64,000 nt of DNA, from assembly GCA_963666705.2 (NCBI GenBank), contig CAXXKO010000001.1, positions 744,001 to 808,000 on the forward strand, given 5' to 3'. The position numbers were made by a program, and so were the translations under genes. The first letter of the stretch is position 1, and each line of letters starts with the position of its first letter. The stretch is from G963666705 sp963666705. GTDB taxonomy: Bacteria > Pseudomonadota > Alphaproteobacteria > CADEGL01. Positions 1-11,691 of this stretch are shown here, one piece after another. The notes beneath the pieces are model-generated. The model made no database searches, was not told where the DNA came from, and saw only the letters and a program-made list of their open reading frames with translations.

Positions 1-47
1 GGAGAGGGGGATTCTTTTGTTACGTACATTCCATTGGACGGCGGTCC

Positions 48-2087
48 TCAGAAGTCCTTGCACAGGCGGAGCGAATCGTAGATCGCGGCGTGGATGTTGC
101 GGCTCGCCACCGCGTCGCCGACGCGGAAGAGCTGGAAGCTGCCTTCAGGGTTGTTGACGAGGGCCTGGGGCCGGCCGCCGAGCAGGGCGTCCAGATCGAG
201 CTCGCCCAGGTTCCACGAGTGGGGCCGAAGCGCGAAATAGAGCTCGTCGCGGGGCAGGGTGCCGTGCTCGCACACCACCTGGTCGGTGATGCGCTCCTCC
301 TCCTCGAGCGTGTATTCGTTGCGCAAGACCGCGACCAGGCGGTTGCCCTCGGCATAGATCCGCACCAGGCGCAGGTCGGGCGTCATGACCACGCCGCGCT
401 GGTAAAGCTCGCGCAGATGGATCGGCCAGTTGGACAGGCCGACCTCGACACCCGCATAGCGCTCGGGCGCGGCGATCTCGACGCGGCTGCCCCGGGCGGA
501 CATGAACTCGGCGCAGGACATTCCCTGGTGGTCGCCGTTATCGTCGAACAGCAGGACGCTCTCGGCAGGCTCGACGGCTCCGGTCAGGATGTCCCAGGTG
601 CTGGCGGCCAGCTCGGCGCCCGGGATTGCGCCTTTGTTGGGCCGCCCACCGGTGGCGAGAACGACGATGTCGGGCGCTTCGGCCATGATCGCCTCGGCGG
701 TGGCCTCCGCGCCCAGCCGCAAGTCCACGCCGGCCTTGCGCACCTGGCCATCGAGCCAGCGGGTCACGCCGCTCAGGGATTCGCGCCAGGTTGCGCGGGC
801 CGCGATATTGACCTGGCCGCCGGTCTCTTCGCCCGCTTCGAACAGCACCACGCCGTTGCCGCGCAGGGCCGAGACCCGTGCCGCTTCGAGGCCCGCCGGC
901 CCCGCGCCGACGACCACGACGCGCCGGCCGCCCCGCCCCCGTTCGATGGTGTGGGGCATGGTTTGCTCGCGCCCGGTTGCCGGGCTCTGGATGCACTGGA
1001 CCTCACCGGCGCCGAGGAGACGGTCGATACAGTAGTTGGCGCCCACGCACTCGCGCACGTCTTCGGGCCGGCCGGCCGCGAGCTTGGCCACGATGTGGGG
1101 ATCGGCCATATGGGCGCGGGTCATCGCCACCAGGTCCACGTGGCCTTCCTCCACCGCCCGGGCCGCTGTGGCCAGGTCGTTGATGCGCCCGGCGTGGAAA
1201 ACGGGCAGGTCGGTCGCGGCCTTGACCGCGCTGGCCAGGTGGAGGAAGGGGGCCTGGGGGAACGACATGTTCGGCATGAGGACGGCGAGCGCGCGGTAGT
1301 CGATCGTGTTGCCGTGCATGACGTCGATGAAATCGACCATGCCGGTGCGCCCCACGGCTCGAATGACCTCGAGGCAGTCCGCGGCCGAGAGGCCGTCCTC
1401 CATCAGCTCGTCGCCCGAGATGCGCGCGCCGACGATGAAATCGTCGCCGACCTGACGGCGCACCTCGTCCAGCACCTCGAAGCTGAAGCGCATGCGGTTC
1501 TCCAGGCTGCCGCCGTGGCTGTCGGTGCGCTTGTTGGTGGCCGGCGACCAGAACTGGGCGATCAGGTGGGTGCCGGAATAGCTGAGCTCGATGCCGTCGA
1601 GCCCGCCCTCCTTGCAGCGCCGCGCGGCCTGGCCGAAATCGCGGGTGATGCGTCGGAAGTCCCAGTCCTCCATCGCCCGGGGGTGGGAGCGGTGCCAGGG
1701 CTCGCGCAGCGCCGAGGGCGCCACGGGTGCCAACCAGTTGCCCGCGTTCCAATGGGCGTGCCGGCCCATGTGGCTGATCTGGCACATGAGCGCGGCGCCG
1801 TGGCCGTGGACCCCATCGGCGAAGGCTTGCAGGTGCGGGATCACCGCATCCTCGGCCACCGTCATCTGGCCGAAGGCGGCCCGGCAGTCGGGCGAGACGG
1901 CGGAGGAGCCGCCGAAGATGGTGAGGCCGATGCCGCCCTTGGCCTTCTCTTCATGGTAGAGCCGGTAGCGCTCGAGCGGCATCCCATCGACCGGGTAGCC
2001 CGGCGTGTGCCCCGTGCTCATGACCCGGTTGCGAAGCGTGAGATGCTTGAGACGGAACGGCGTCAGGAGCGCTTCATAGCCAGCCAT
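48..2087 (-). CDS. Old-yellow-enzyme-family NADH:flavin oxidoreductase with C-terminal FAD/NAD domain (N-methylproline demethylase / TMADH-like)
   Basis: About 679 aa from the ATG at 2087; an alternative ATG lies 12 nt upstream at 2099. The N-terminal half is an FMN-binding TIM barrel (starts MAGYEALLTPFRLKHLTLRN, with the OYE-type GHTPGYPVDG and GGSSAVSPD stretches). It is followed by a short Cys cluster (CVGANYC, then VQC) and a Rossmann FAD motif VVVVGAGPAGLEAA with a second dinucleotide-binding domain. This is the architecture of 2,4-dienoyl-CoA reductase, trimethylamine dehydrogenase and stachydrine/N-methylproline demethylases. The usual CxxCxxC cluster is CVGANYC here, so one canonical Cys is Ala. 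A role in oxidative demethylation of an N-methylated amine is inferred from the subfamily; the substrate is not known. It is separated from ftsH by a 390-bp gap holding a repeat element. Confidence 0.85.
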   Translation of the reverse strand: MAGYEALLTPFRLKHLTLRNRVMSTGHTPGYPVDGMPLERYRLYHEEKAKGGIGLTIFGGSSAVSPDCRAAFGQMTVAEDAVIPHLQAFADGVHGHGAALMCQISHMGRHAHWNAGNWLAPVAPSALREPWHRSHPRAMEDWDFRRITRDFGQAARRCKEGGLDGIELSYSGTHLIAQFWSPATNKRTDSHGGSLENRMRFSFEVLDEVRRQVGDDFIVGARISGDELMEDGLSAADCLEVIRAVGRTGMVDFIDVMHGNTIDYRALAVLMPNMSFPQAPFLHLASAVKAATDLPVFHAGRINDLATAARAVEEGHVDLVAMTRAHMADPHIVAKLAAGRPEDVRECVGANYCIDRLLGAGEVQCIQSPATGREQTMPHTIERGRGGRRVVVVGAGPAGLEAARVSALRGNGVVLFEAGEETGGQVNIAARATWRESLSGVTRWLDGQVRKAGVDLRLGAEATAEAIMAEAPDIVVLATGGRPNKGAIPGAELAASTWDILTGAVEPAESVLLFDDNGDHQGMSCAEFMSARGSRVEIAAPERYAGVEVGLSNWPIHLRELYQRGVVMTPDLRLVRIYAEGNRLVAVLRNEYTLEEEERITDQVVCEHGTLPRDELYFALRPHSWNLGELDLDALLGGRPQALVNNPEGSFQLFRVGDAVASRNIHAAIYDSLRLCKDF

Positions 2088-2193
2088 CGGTGCCCTCATG
2101 GCTCGATCTCGGCGGACCGCGACCCGGTCGGCCCCACGCCAGCCGCCCGGCAAGCTTCGTTCCCGATCGAATGTTCCGCGGCCATAGCGACTC

Positions 2194-2343
2194 TAGAGCG
2201 GTTCCGCTTTGATCGGACCCACTCTAGCCTTTTTTGTCGCTCGCGGCAGCGGACCAAGAGGTCCGCGCCTGCGCGGGCGCGCCGGACGGCCGGCGAGCCA
2301 CCTTGCGGCCTGGAGCGATTCCAGTCGAACTGGAAACGCTCTA
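2194..2343. repeat. MITE-like interspersed repeat, copy A (about 150 bp)
   Basis: A 150-bp element with imperfect terminal inverted repeats: TAGAGCGGTTCC on the left, and on the right a sequence whose reverse complement is TAGAGCGTTTCC. The core includes GGTCCGCGCCTGCGCGGGCG, also present in a second copy at 54070-54216 in the same orientation. The right end folds into a hairpin (GAGCGATTCCAG / CTGGAAACGCTC). It lies between ftsH and the flavoenzyme gene; the rest of 2088-2477 shows no gene. Confidence 0.75.
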
Positions 2344-2477
2344 GGTCGAAACGCACCCGGACGGCTCGAAAGCATCCGACCAAACAGATCACGAAGTCCA
2401 AGCCGACCTCGAGATGTCCGGAGCTCGCCGATCGATCGTATTCCGACCAGCCGGAACCCGGGAGGTGCCGGCGCCGC

Positions 2478-4406
<1,929 letters not shown>

Positions 4407-4490
4407 GGTCGATACGGCTCCAATGCCATGCCAGCGCTCCGGCCGGCAATTGCCGCCGGCCGAGGGTCTGGTGAACGCGGTTGTCCCACC

Positions 4491-5966
4491 TTAGAGATAG
4501 TGTATCGCGGACGTTAAACAACAGCAAACACCGCGGAGGTCAGCGCGCGCGGGGGCTGGAGCCCGATCCGGCGCAGCGCCGCCGGCGGAAAATCCGCCCC
4601 CGGGCACCAGAAACGAAAGTGCGGCACCCCGAGGACGCGGTCGCCGCGCCACAGGGCGGGCAGTGCAGGGCGGGCGGGAGCCGGAATCGGCGGAAAAATC
4701 CGCCCCCGGGCACCAGAAACGAAAGTGCGGCACCCCGAGGACGCGGTCGCCGCGCCACAGGGCGGGCAGTGCAGGGCGGGCGGGAGCCGGAATCGGCGCG
4801 CCCCGGGTATCCGGCGCCATGGCCACCACCTGGGCCCAGCCCGAGCGGCCAAGCCGCCTGACGACGACGCCGTCCGCGAAGCCGCCTGCAGCGCGCCCGA
4901 ACTCGAGCGCGAAGCGCCCGTCCCACATCACCCGGGCGCCCGGGTGGACGGGCACGGCCGCCACCGCCGCGGCCGGCTCGCGGCACAGCAGGAGCCTGCC
5001 GGCCCCGCCCGGGGCGGCGAGGATGCGGCAGCCCGCCAGGGTCCGCCCCTTGAAGGGCGGGCCGTCGCGGAGGGCCGCGTAAAGCGCTTGCAGGCGTCGG
5101 AGCCGTGGCGGATAGGCAGCCCCTCCGACCGTGCGCAGGACACCGGCGAGGGCGCGCAGGCTGATCTCGGACGGCGCCGCCGCAAGCGCCGCCGCGTCGA
5201 GCCAGGCATGGCCCGACGGGGAGAGCGCGACCGCGCGGGCGAGGAGCTCGGCCGTCGCGCGCTCGAGCGCGCCGCGGGCGCGGCCCATGTTGCCCGCCGT
5301 GGCCGCGAGGCGGGCCGGCGTCATGCCCTCGGCCGCGAGGCGGGGCAGGGCGGCCCGCGCCCGCACCCGGGCGTAAGCTCCGTCCCTGTTCGCGGGGTCC
5401 TCGATCCAGTCCTGGCCGGCCGCCCGCAGGCAGGCGGCCAAGCGCGCGCCGGGCACGGCGAGGAGCGGGCGCAGGAGGCGCACGTCGCCGCGCTCGGCCA
5501 GGGGCGCCATGGCGGCGAGGCCGTCGACCCCGCTGCCCCGGCCGAGGCGCAGGAGAAAGGTTTCCGCCTGATCGTCGCGGTGGTGGGCTAGGAGGAGGTG
5601 GAGCACGCCCGCGCGCCGGCACCGGCCCTCGAGCAGCTCGTACCGCGCGGCCCGGGCCACCGCCTGGACGTTTGCCCGCGGCCTCGGCCCCCGCCGGCGC
5701 AGCACATGGTGCGCCATGCCGTACCCGCGAAGCCACTCGCCGACCCGGAGCGCTTCGGCCGCGGATCCGGCGCGCAAGCCATGATCGACCGTAAGGCCGA
5801 TCGCGCCGCCGCCGCGGGCCTGGGCCCAAGCCTGGGCCAAAAGCGCGAGGGCCATGCTGTCCGGGCCGCCCGAGACCGCGACCGCGACCGCGGGCCGGGC
5901 CTCGAACGGGCCGAGGCGTGCCATCAGGCTGGCGAACTCGGCCTCGGCGATGGGGGTGGGGTGCAT
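4491..5966 (-). CDS. tilS: tRNA(Ile)-lysidine synthetase TilS, C-terminus altered by tandem duplication
   Basis: Makes lysidine at C34 of tRNA-Ile(CAU), an essential decoding step. The ATG at 5966 (MHPTPIAEAEF) was chosen because the ATP-pyrophosphatase P-loop SGGPDS then falls at residues 32-37; AHHRDDQAETFLLRL follows, as in the family. The extreme C-terminus is unusual: RPALPALWRGDRVLGVPHF, a typical TilS ending, occurs once in frame. A 106-bp duplication then shifts the frame, so the same DNA is read again as SGSRPPCTARPVARRPRPRG and translation ends at 4491. Without the duplication the frame would end at 4514 with ...TSAVFAVV. The catalytic domain is untouched, so activity probably remains. 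It lies between cpoB and ftsH. Confidence 0.92.
   Translation of the reverse strand: MHPTPIAEAEFASLMARLGPFEARPAVAVAVSGGPDSMALALLAQAWAQARGGGAIGLTVDHGLRAGSAAEALRVGEWLRGYGMAHHVLRRRGPRPRANVQAVARAARYELLEGRCRRAGVLHLLLAHHRDDQAETFLLRLGRGSGVDGLAAMAPLAERGDVRLLRPLLAVPGARLAACLRAAGQDWIEDPANRDGAYARVRARAALPRLAAEGMTPARLAATAGNMGRARGALERATAELLARAVALSPSGHAWLDAAALAAAPSEISLRALAGVLRTVGGAAYPPRLRRLQALYAALRDGPPFKGRTLAGCRILAAPGGAGRLLLCREPAAAVAAVPVHPGARVMWDGRFALEFGRAAGGFADGVVVRRLGRSGWAQVVAMAPDTRGAPIPAPARPALPALWRGDRVLGVPHFRFWCPGADFSADSGSRPPCTARPVARRPRPRGAALSFLVPGGGFSAGGAAPDRAPAPARADLRGVCCCLTSAIHYL
4583..4798. repeat. Two-copy 106-bp tandem duplication in the 3' end of tilS
   Basis: A segment starting CGGCGGAAAATCCGCCCCCG is repeated immediately downstream with a 106-bp period. 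The copies look identical apart from four versus five A in one run (4589-4592 versus 4694-4698). Because 106 is not a multiple of three, the duplication changes the reading frame of tilS. Confidence 0.95.
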
Positions 5967-6009
5967 GGCCGCGAGCCAACTGCCGCCGGCCGCCCGCGTG
6001 GCCGGGTGA

Positions 6010-6951
6010 TTACCGACAGCCGAGCCGCTCGGACTCGACGCCGGCGCGCCGCCTGATGGTGGGGGAAGCGTCGGGGAACTGGGTCGCGAGCTGGGCCAAC
6101 GACGCGCAGGCTTCGGGCTGTTTTCCGAGGCTTCCGAGCGAGAGCGCGAGCTTGAGCAGGTTATCTTGCGCCTTGGCGCCGTCGGGGAACCTCTGATAAC
6201 CCTTGGCGAAGGCCACCGCGGCCTGGGTGAAATCCTTGCGCGCATAATAGGTCTCGCCCAGCCAGTAATGGGCATTGGCGGCCCGGGGGTGCTCGGGATG
6301 GGCTTCGAGAAAGGCGGTCAGCGCCCGCTCCGCCTCGGCATAGTCGGCCTGGCGCAGGAGGCTGAAAGCATGCTTGTACTGCTCTTCGGGCGTGCCTTCG
6401 GGAAGGGCGGGCACCACCACGGAAGCCGGCATCGCCGCGATCGCCGGTTGCGGTGCCGGCACGATCATGGCGGTGGCGGCGGCCATCGCGGCGGGGGGCT
6501 GCGCCGTGACATCGCCCGCCGCCGGCTCCGCGGCCGCCATTGCGCCGCCGCCCCCTTCGAGGCGCTGGAACCGGAACTCGACGTCGCCCGATAGCTTCTC
6601 GACCGTCTCGCCCAGCCCCTGGAGGGTGAAGCCGTTCCTTTCGAGCTGGCCGGTAAGCTGCTGGATCATCCCTTCGAGCTCGCTAAGCCGCAGCTCGAGC
6701 CGCGCCGCCATGGTGGGCGCGATCGCCCCACCCGATCCCGCCGCCGCTGGCTGCGCGGCGGCCGCGCCCGGCGCCGTCGGCGCATCGCCCCGATAAAGCT
6801 GGCGCTGGATGATGACGAGGTCGCGCTCGATCCTGTCGAGGCGGCTCATCAATTGCCGCACGTCGCCGCTCTGGGCCGCGGCCGGCGCGACCGCGAGACA
6901 AATCGCGAGCACGGTGGCCTTCAGGCAAAGGAAGCCAAATCTGGTATGCAT
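6010..6951 (-). CDS. cpoB: Tol-Pal system periplasmic TPR protein CpoB (YbgF)
   Basis: 313 aa. It has a signal peptide (MHTRFGFLCLKATVLAICLA...APAAAQ), then a coiled-coil N-terminal region (LMSRLDRIERDLVIIQRQL) and an Ala/Pro/Gly-rich linker. The C-terminal TPR repeats (LPEGTPEEQYKHAFSLLRQA, then NAHYWLGETYYARKDFTQAA) are diagnostic of YbgF/CpoB. The family links Tol-Pal-driven outer-membrane constriction with peptidoglycan synthesis at division. It is the last Tol gene here, about 170 bp after pal and 43 bp before tilS. Confidence 0.95.
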   Translation of the reverse strand: MHTRFGFLCLKATVLAICLAVAPAAAQSGDVRQLMSRLDRIERDLVIIQRQLYRGDAPTAPGAAAAQPAAAGSGGAIAPTMAARLELRLSELEGMIQQLTGQLERNGFTLQGLGETVEKLSGDVEFRFQRLEGGGGAMAAAEPAAGDVTAQPPAAMAAATAMIVPAPQPAIAAMPASVVVPALPEGTPEEQYKHAFSLLRQADYAEAERALTAFLEAHPEHPRAANAHYWLGETYYARKDFTQAAVAFAKGYQRFPDGAKAQDNLLKLALSLGSLGKQPEACASLAQLATQFPDASPTIRRRAGVESERLGCR

Positions 6952-7121
6952 GCGCCTATCCGCGCGACCCGGGCCGCAAACCCCACCGCCATGCGGACCC
7001 GGCCGTCCCGTGAGTTGAACCGCTCGCCTAGCTACGATCCATTTTAGGCAGAACTATGGCGTTCCCCCAACACCATTCTCGCTTATCGGCCGGCGGCGGG
7101 AGGCATCGTCGAAACTACGGA

Positions 7122-7640
7122 CTAGTTGACCAGAGCGACGCTGCGGCGGTTCTGCGCCCAGGCGAACTCGTTCGAGCCCAGCACGGCCGGGCGTTCCTTG
7201 CCATAGCTTATGGTGGCGATCCGGTTCGGATTTGCGCCGAGCGCCACGAGGTAATTCTTGACCGCGCTCGCGCGCCGCTCGCCCAGCGCCAGATTGTACT
7301 CGCGCGTTCCGCGCTCGTCGCAGTTCCCTTCGATGGTGAATGTCACCGACGGGTACTCGCGTAGGAACTGCGCCCAACCCTCGACCGTGGCGCGGGCGTC
7401 GTGCTTGAGGTCCGACTTGTCGAAATCGAAGAACACGCGGTCGCCATACCTGACGACGAGTTCCTCCCCGGAGCCGGGCGTGGGGCCGGGCGCGGATTCC
7501 ACCACGACCATGGTGGTCGTGGGCTGGGTCGCCTCCGACCCACCGGCACCCGAGGTGCTGGCACTTTCGTCGGGCGTTGACTCGCAAGCGGCCAAGAGGA
7601 ACACGGCCGCGATGACACTGATGACTGCATGAGCGCGCAT
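7122..7640 (-). CDS. pal: Peptidoglycan-associated lipoprotein Pal
   Basis: 172 aa from the ATG at 7640, preceded by a good ribosome site (AGGGAGT). The lipobox LLAACES puts the lipidated Cys at residue 19. A Ser/Thr/Gly-rich linker leads to an OmpA-like domain with FFDFDKSDL and the peptidoglycan-binding signature GNCDERGTREYNLALGERRA. It is an outer-membrane lipoprotein tethering the membrane to peptidoglycan as the TolB partner. A longer open frame continues upstream but runs through the tolB coding region and is rejected. Confidence 0.97.
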   Translation of the reverse strand: MRAHAVISVIAAVFLLAACESTPDESASTSGAGGSEATQPTTTMVVVESAPGPTPGSGEELVVRYGDRVFFDFDKSDLKHDARATVEGWAQFLREYPSVTFTIEGNCDERGTREYNLALGERRASAVKNYLVALGANPNRIATISYGKERPAVLGSNEFAWAQNRRSVALVN

Positions 7641-7789
7641 TGATGACTCCCTGGACGGAGTGAGATGCTTGGAGGGATATTGGCGTCGTCGCTGCGAATT
7701 CAAAAAATGAAAGTTGCAAACGAAAAGCACCGCCCGCGTCCCGACTTGCGCGGCGCCAGCCAAGCGCGCGAGATTATAGTGCGGGAAAA

Positions 7790-9154
7790 TCATGGAATCA
7801 AGGGCGACCAAGCGGGGTCCGATGCCTGAATCGGCGTGATGATCTCGCGCTCGTTGTATCCGGTCAGATCGATCGAATAGAGCTGGGCCGTGCCGCCCCG
7901 GCCCTGATCGTCCGTCGGGGTCTGGCGGTAGAACATCAGGACACGGCCGTTTGGCGACCAGGTCGGCCCCTCGACGAGGAAATCCGAGGTCAAGAGCCGC
8001 TCGCCGCCACCGTCGGGGCGCATCACGCCGATATAGAACTGCCCCTGGTAGATCTTGGTGAAGGCGACGAGGTCGCCGCGCGGCGACCAGACGGGCGTCG
8101 CGTAGCGCCCGTCGCCAAAGCTGATGCGCCGCACGTTGCCGCCGTCGCTGTCCATGACGTAGAGCTGCTGGGCGCCACCGCGATCCGAATTGAACACCAC
8201 CTGGCTGCCGTCGGGCGAATAGGACGGGGAGGTATCGATGGCCGGATGGTTGGTCAAGCGGGCGACGACGCGAGTCCTGAGGTCCATGGCGTAGATCTCG
8301 GTGTTGCCGTTCTGCGCGAGGCTCATGATCACGCGGTTGCCGTCGGGCGAGAAACGGGGCGCGAAAGTCATGCCGGGAAAGTCGCCCAGCACCTCCTGCT
8401 GACCGGTATCGATGTTGTAGAGGTAAACCCGGGGCTTCCGCTCGTCGACGTAGGAGAGGTAGGTGATCTCCTGCGCGGTGGGGGAGAAGCGCGGCGTGAG
8501 CACGAGGTGGCGCCCGTCGGTCAGGAAGCGGTGGTTGGCGCCGTCCTGGTCCATAATGGCGAGGCGCTTGATGCGGCGGTCTTGAGGCCCGGTCTCGGAG
8601 ATATAGACGACGCGCGTATCGAAGTAGCCGTCCTCGCCCGTGATGCGCTTGTAGATGGCGTCGGCGACGATGTGCGCGATGCGGCGCCAGTTCTGGGGTG
8701 GCGTAAAATAGGCGAGGCCGACCATCTGCTGCTCGGCGAACACGTCCCAGAGTCGGAATTCGACCCGCAGCCGACCGTCCTCCTGCAGCGTCGCGGACCC
8801 GTTGACCAGTGCCTGGGCGTTGATGAGCCGCCAATCACCGAACCGCGGCTGGGCGCTGGCGCCGAGATCGGCCTCGATGAAGGCGCGCTGCTCGATGGGC
8901 CGGAAGAGGCCCGAGCGCTCGAGGTCCGACGAGACGACCTCCGCCACCTGCTTGCCGATGGTGGCCGCCTCCTCGCCAACGCCGGCGAAATCGACGATGG
9001 CGATGGGCAGGGGCTCGAGGTGCCCTTGGGTGATGTCCACGCGCAGCTCCGCCAAGGCCGGAACGGCGGAGAGCATGATGGCGAGCGCCGCCGCGAGAGG
9101 CGCCAGGAGGCCACGGATAAGGGTAGGCGCGGACGGAAAGGGCATAAACATCAT
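7790..9154 (-). CDS. tolB: Tol-Pal system periplasmic beta-propeller protein TolB
   Basis: 454 aa from the ATG at 9154, chosen because it overlaps the tolA stop by ATGA (9151-9154). The signal peptide ends near [10 protein letters not shown]. The N-terminal domain ([18 protein letters not shown]) is followed by a six-bladed propeller of repeated FSPDG / [16 protein letters not shown] / WSPNGR units. TolB shuttles between TolA and Pal in the periplasm. It is about 150 bp upstream of pal; that gap holds only the pal leader. Confidence 0.97.
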   Translation of the reverse strand: MMFMPFPSAPTLIRGLLAPLAAALAIMLSAVPALAELRVDITQGHLEPLPIAIVDFAGVGEEAATIGKQVAEVVSSDLERSGLFRPIEQRAFIEADLGASAQPRFGDWRLINAQALVNGSATLQEDGRLRVEFRLWDVFAEQQMVGLAYFTPPQNWRRIAHIVADAIYKRITGEDGYFDTRVVYISETGPQDRRIKRLAIMDQDGANHRFLTDGRHLVLTPRFSPTAQEITYLSYVDERKPRVYLYNIDTGQQEVLGDFPGMTFAPRFSPDGNRVIMSLAQNGNTEIYAMDLRTRVVARLTNHPAIDTSPSYSPDGSQVVFNSDRGGAQQLYVMDSDGGNVRRISFGDGRYATPVWSPRGDLVAFTKIYQGQFYIGVMRPDGGGERLLTSDFLVEGPTWSPNGRVLMFYRQTPTDDQGRGGTAQLYSIDLTGYNEREIITPIQASDPAWSPLIP

Positions 9155-9987
9155 GTACCGAGCATTTCCTTCGGATTGAACACGAGCGTCATGGTCTTCC
9201 ACAAGCTATAGCTGTCGAGCGGCAGGTCGAGCGGCTCGCACTTGAGCACGGCCCGCCGCGCGCTCTCCGCCGCCGCGCGGAAGAAGGGGTCGCTGCTCAG
9301 CCGATACTGGTCGAAGGCCTGCACCGCCCGGACGCGGCCGTCGGGGGTAAGCGCGATATGGATCTCGACCACCAGGTCCTCGGCGTCCTGGGCGCCCACA
9401 GGCGGGTTCCAGCAGATCGATACCTGGTCGCGCACGGCGTCGATGATGGTGCGCTTGCGCCGCGCATCGTCGATGGTCAGTTGCTGCTTGACCTGGTGGG
9501 CCGTGGGCGCCTGCTCGGCCACGGGCTTCTGCTCGAGCTCCTCGATCGTCCGCAGCACCGATGCCATCAGGTCGGGTTCCGGCGGCTGCGGCTTGGTCTT
9601 GAGCTTGGGCCGCAGGCGCGGCTGGACCTCGGCAACCTGAGGCTCGGGCTCGGGCGGCGTCTCCTCGGCCTCGGGGGGCTCGGGGGCCTCGGGGGGCTCC
9701 GGCGCCACCGGCTCCGGCGGCGGGGCCTCCAGCTTCACGGGCTCGGGCTGGGGCAGCGGCGGCATCTCCGGCGGCGGCGGCGGTGGTGGCGGCGGCTCCA
9801 CCTTCCGCGACGCCGGCTCCGGCGCGGCTTCGGGCGCCTCTTCCGCCGCCTCGTCGAGGGCGACGATCTGCACCGAGACCGCGATGTCGAACTCCGGGAT
9901 GTCCGCGAGCAGCCACGGTATTCCCGTCCACGCGATGACCACCACCGCGGCGTGAAGACTGGCCGAAAGGAACAGACCCGAACGCAT
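9151..9987 (-). CDS. tolA: Tol-Pal system inner-membrane spanning protein TolA
   Basis: 278 aa. One N-terminal TM helix ([16 protein letters not shown]) is followed by a long Pro/Glu-rich extended region with a run of nine Pro and repeated PEPP/PPEP, then a TolA/TonB-type C-terminal domain ([20 protein letters not shown]). It couples the TolQR proton motor to TolB/Pal. The rod is Pro-rich, as usual in alphaproteobacteria, rather than the Ala/Lys helix of enterics. ATGA overlap with tolB indicates translational coupling; tolR ends 9 nt upstream. Confidence 0.93.
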   Translation of the reverse strand: MRSGLFLSASLHAAVVVIAWTGIPWLLADIPEFDIAVSVQIVALDEAAEEAPEAAPEPASRKVEPPPPPPPPPEMPPLPQPEPVKLEAPPPEPVAPEPPEAPEPPEAEETPPEPEPQVAEVQPRLRPKLKTKPQPPEPDLMASVLRTIEELEQKPVAEQAPTAHQVKQQLTIDDARRKRTIIDAVRDQVSICWNPPVGAQDAEDLVVEIHIALTPDGRVRAVQAFDQYRLSSDPFFRAAAESARRAVLKCEPLDLPLDSYSLWKTMTLVFNPKEMLGT

Positions 9988-9996
9988 TGCCCTAGA

Positions 9997-10464
<468 letters not shown>

Positions 10465-10466
10465 GG

Positions 10467-11201
10467 TCAGTTGGCCTCCTCGAGCTGGCGCGAGAGCACG
10501 GCCGTGAACTCTCCGACGAAGGCCTCGAGCCGGCCGGCATAACGGTCGAGGTCGCTCGACAGCTTGTTGTAGGCGACCACCGCGGGGATGGCGGCGACGA
10601 GGCCGAGTGCCGTCGCAAACAACGCCTCGGCGATTCCGGGCGCCACCACTGCAAGACTGGTATTCTTCGACATCGCAATGGCTTGGAAGCTGTTCATGAT
10701 GCCCCACACCGTGCCGAACAGGCCGATGAAGGGTGCGGTCGATCCGACCGAGGCGAGGAACGTCATGTAGCGCTCCAGGCGGTCCATCTCGCGCCCCATG
10801 GTGACCTGCATGACGCGCTCGGCGCGCTGCTGCAAGCTGGCCCTGTTGGACCCGTCCTGGCGGTTGGCGCGGGACAGCGATCGCCGCCACTCACCCATCG
10901 CCGCGGCGAATAAGGCCGCCATGGGCTCCGTCGGCCGGTTGCCGATGCGGTCGTAGAGGTCGTCGAGCGAGCCCCCGGACCAGAAGGTCTCCTCGAACTG
11001 GGCCGTCTGCGCGTTGACGCGGCGCAGCCGCAGGAGCTTCTCGAAAATGATCGCCCAACACCAGAAGGAAGCCAGGAGCAGCATCACGATGACGGCCTTG
11101 ACGATGATATCGGCCTGTAGGAAAAGGCCCCACACGCTCATATCGTATGCGTCCACGGAGCCCCCCAGGGTGACCGCGTCGATTACCGTCTGTTCATCCA
11201 T
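10467..11201 (-). CDS. tolQ: Tol-Pal system proton channel subunit TolQ
   Basis: 244 aa, MotA/TolQ/ExbB family. TM1 (IIVKAVIVMLLLASFWCWAI) follows a periplasmic N-terminus. After a cytoplasmic loop come TM2 (FLASVGSTAPFIGLFGTVWG), with the family Thr/Pro/Gly signature, and TM3 (ALFATALGLVAAIPAVVAYN). It opens the tolQ-R-A-B cluster, four nt after the ybgC stop. The ATG is at 11201. Confidence 0.97.
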   Translation of the reverse strand: MDEQTVIDAVTLGGSVDAYDMSVWGLFLQADIIVKAVIVMLLLASFWCWAIIFEKLLRLRRVNAQTAQFEETFWSGGSLDDLYDRIGNRPTEPMAALFAAAMGEWRRSLSRANRQDGSNRASLQQRAERVMQVTMGREMDRLERYMTFLASVGSTAPFIGLFGTVWGIMNSFQAIAMSKNTSLAVVAPGIAEALFATALGLVAAIPAVVAYNKLSSDLDRYAGRLEAFVGEFTAVLSRQLEEAN

Positions 11202-11205
11202 GTCT

Positions 11206-11691
11206 TCAGGCTCGCCTTACTTGTTTCAACAATGATGTGAGGTCCGCGCGGACGGACGCCGGCAGCCGGCGGGCGCAGCCGCGGCCATCGAGGCATGCGA
11301 GGCGGACGCGCATGCGGGCGAGCGCCTGCTCTCCCCGCCGCACCTCCTGGCAGGCCTCGACGCTGGCGCCGCGAACGGCCGAGAGGCAGGTATGGACCTC
11401 GAGCGCGTCGTCGAGGCGGGCGGGCGAGAGGTAATCGATTGCGCAGCTCCTGACGGCGAATGCCATGCCCGCTTCCCGCCATAGGTCGGATTGGGAGACG
11501 CCGAGGAGGCGCAGGAGCTCGGTCCGCGCACGCTCGGTGAAGCGCAGGTAATTGGCATAATAGACGATGCCGGCACCGTCCGTATCCTCCCAGAAGACGC
11601 GCACGGGATAGACGTGCGTGCCGTCTTCGAGCCGCCCCGGCGGCAGCGAGGCGGCGGCATCACCCACCGGTCGCCTCCATATCCCCGTCAC
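11206..11691 (-). CDS. ybgC: Tol-Pal-associated acyl-CoA thioesterase YbgC (hotdog fold)
   Basis: 161 aa starting with GTG at 11691, overlapping the end of ruvB by 32 nt; a second in-frame GTG at 11667 would nearly remove the overlap. The 4-hydroxybenzoyl-CoA thioesterase motif is clear: [19 protein letters not shown] with catalytic Asp in EDTDGAG, then [12 protein letters not shown]. The family hydrolyses short or long acyl-CoAs at the inner membrane and sits in front of tolQ in most proteobacteria. Confidence 0.93.
   Translation of the reverse strand: MTGIWRRPVGDAAASLPPGRLEDGTHVYPVRVFWEDTDGAGIVYYANYLRFTERARTELLRLLGVSQSDLWREAGMAFAVRSCAIDYLSPARLDDALEVHTCLSAVRGASVEACQEVRRGEQALARMRVRLACLDGRGCARRLPASVRADLTSLLKQVRRA

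Noticed and set aside
7122..8834. A 570-codon minus-strand frame ending with Pal.
   Set aside because: The first two thirds are an alternate frame of tolB; Pal starts at 7640 with its own ribosome site and lipobox.
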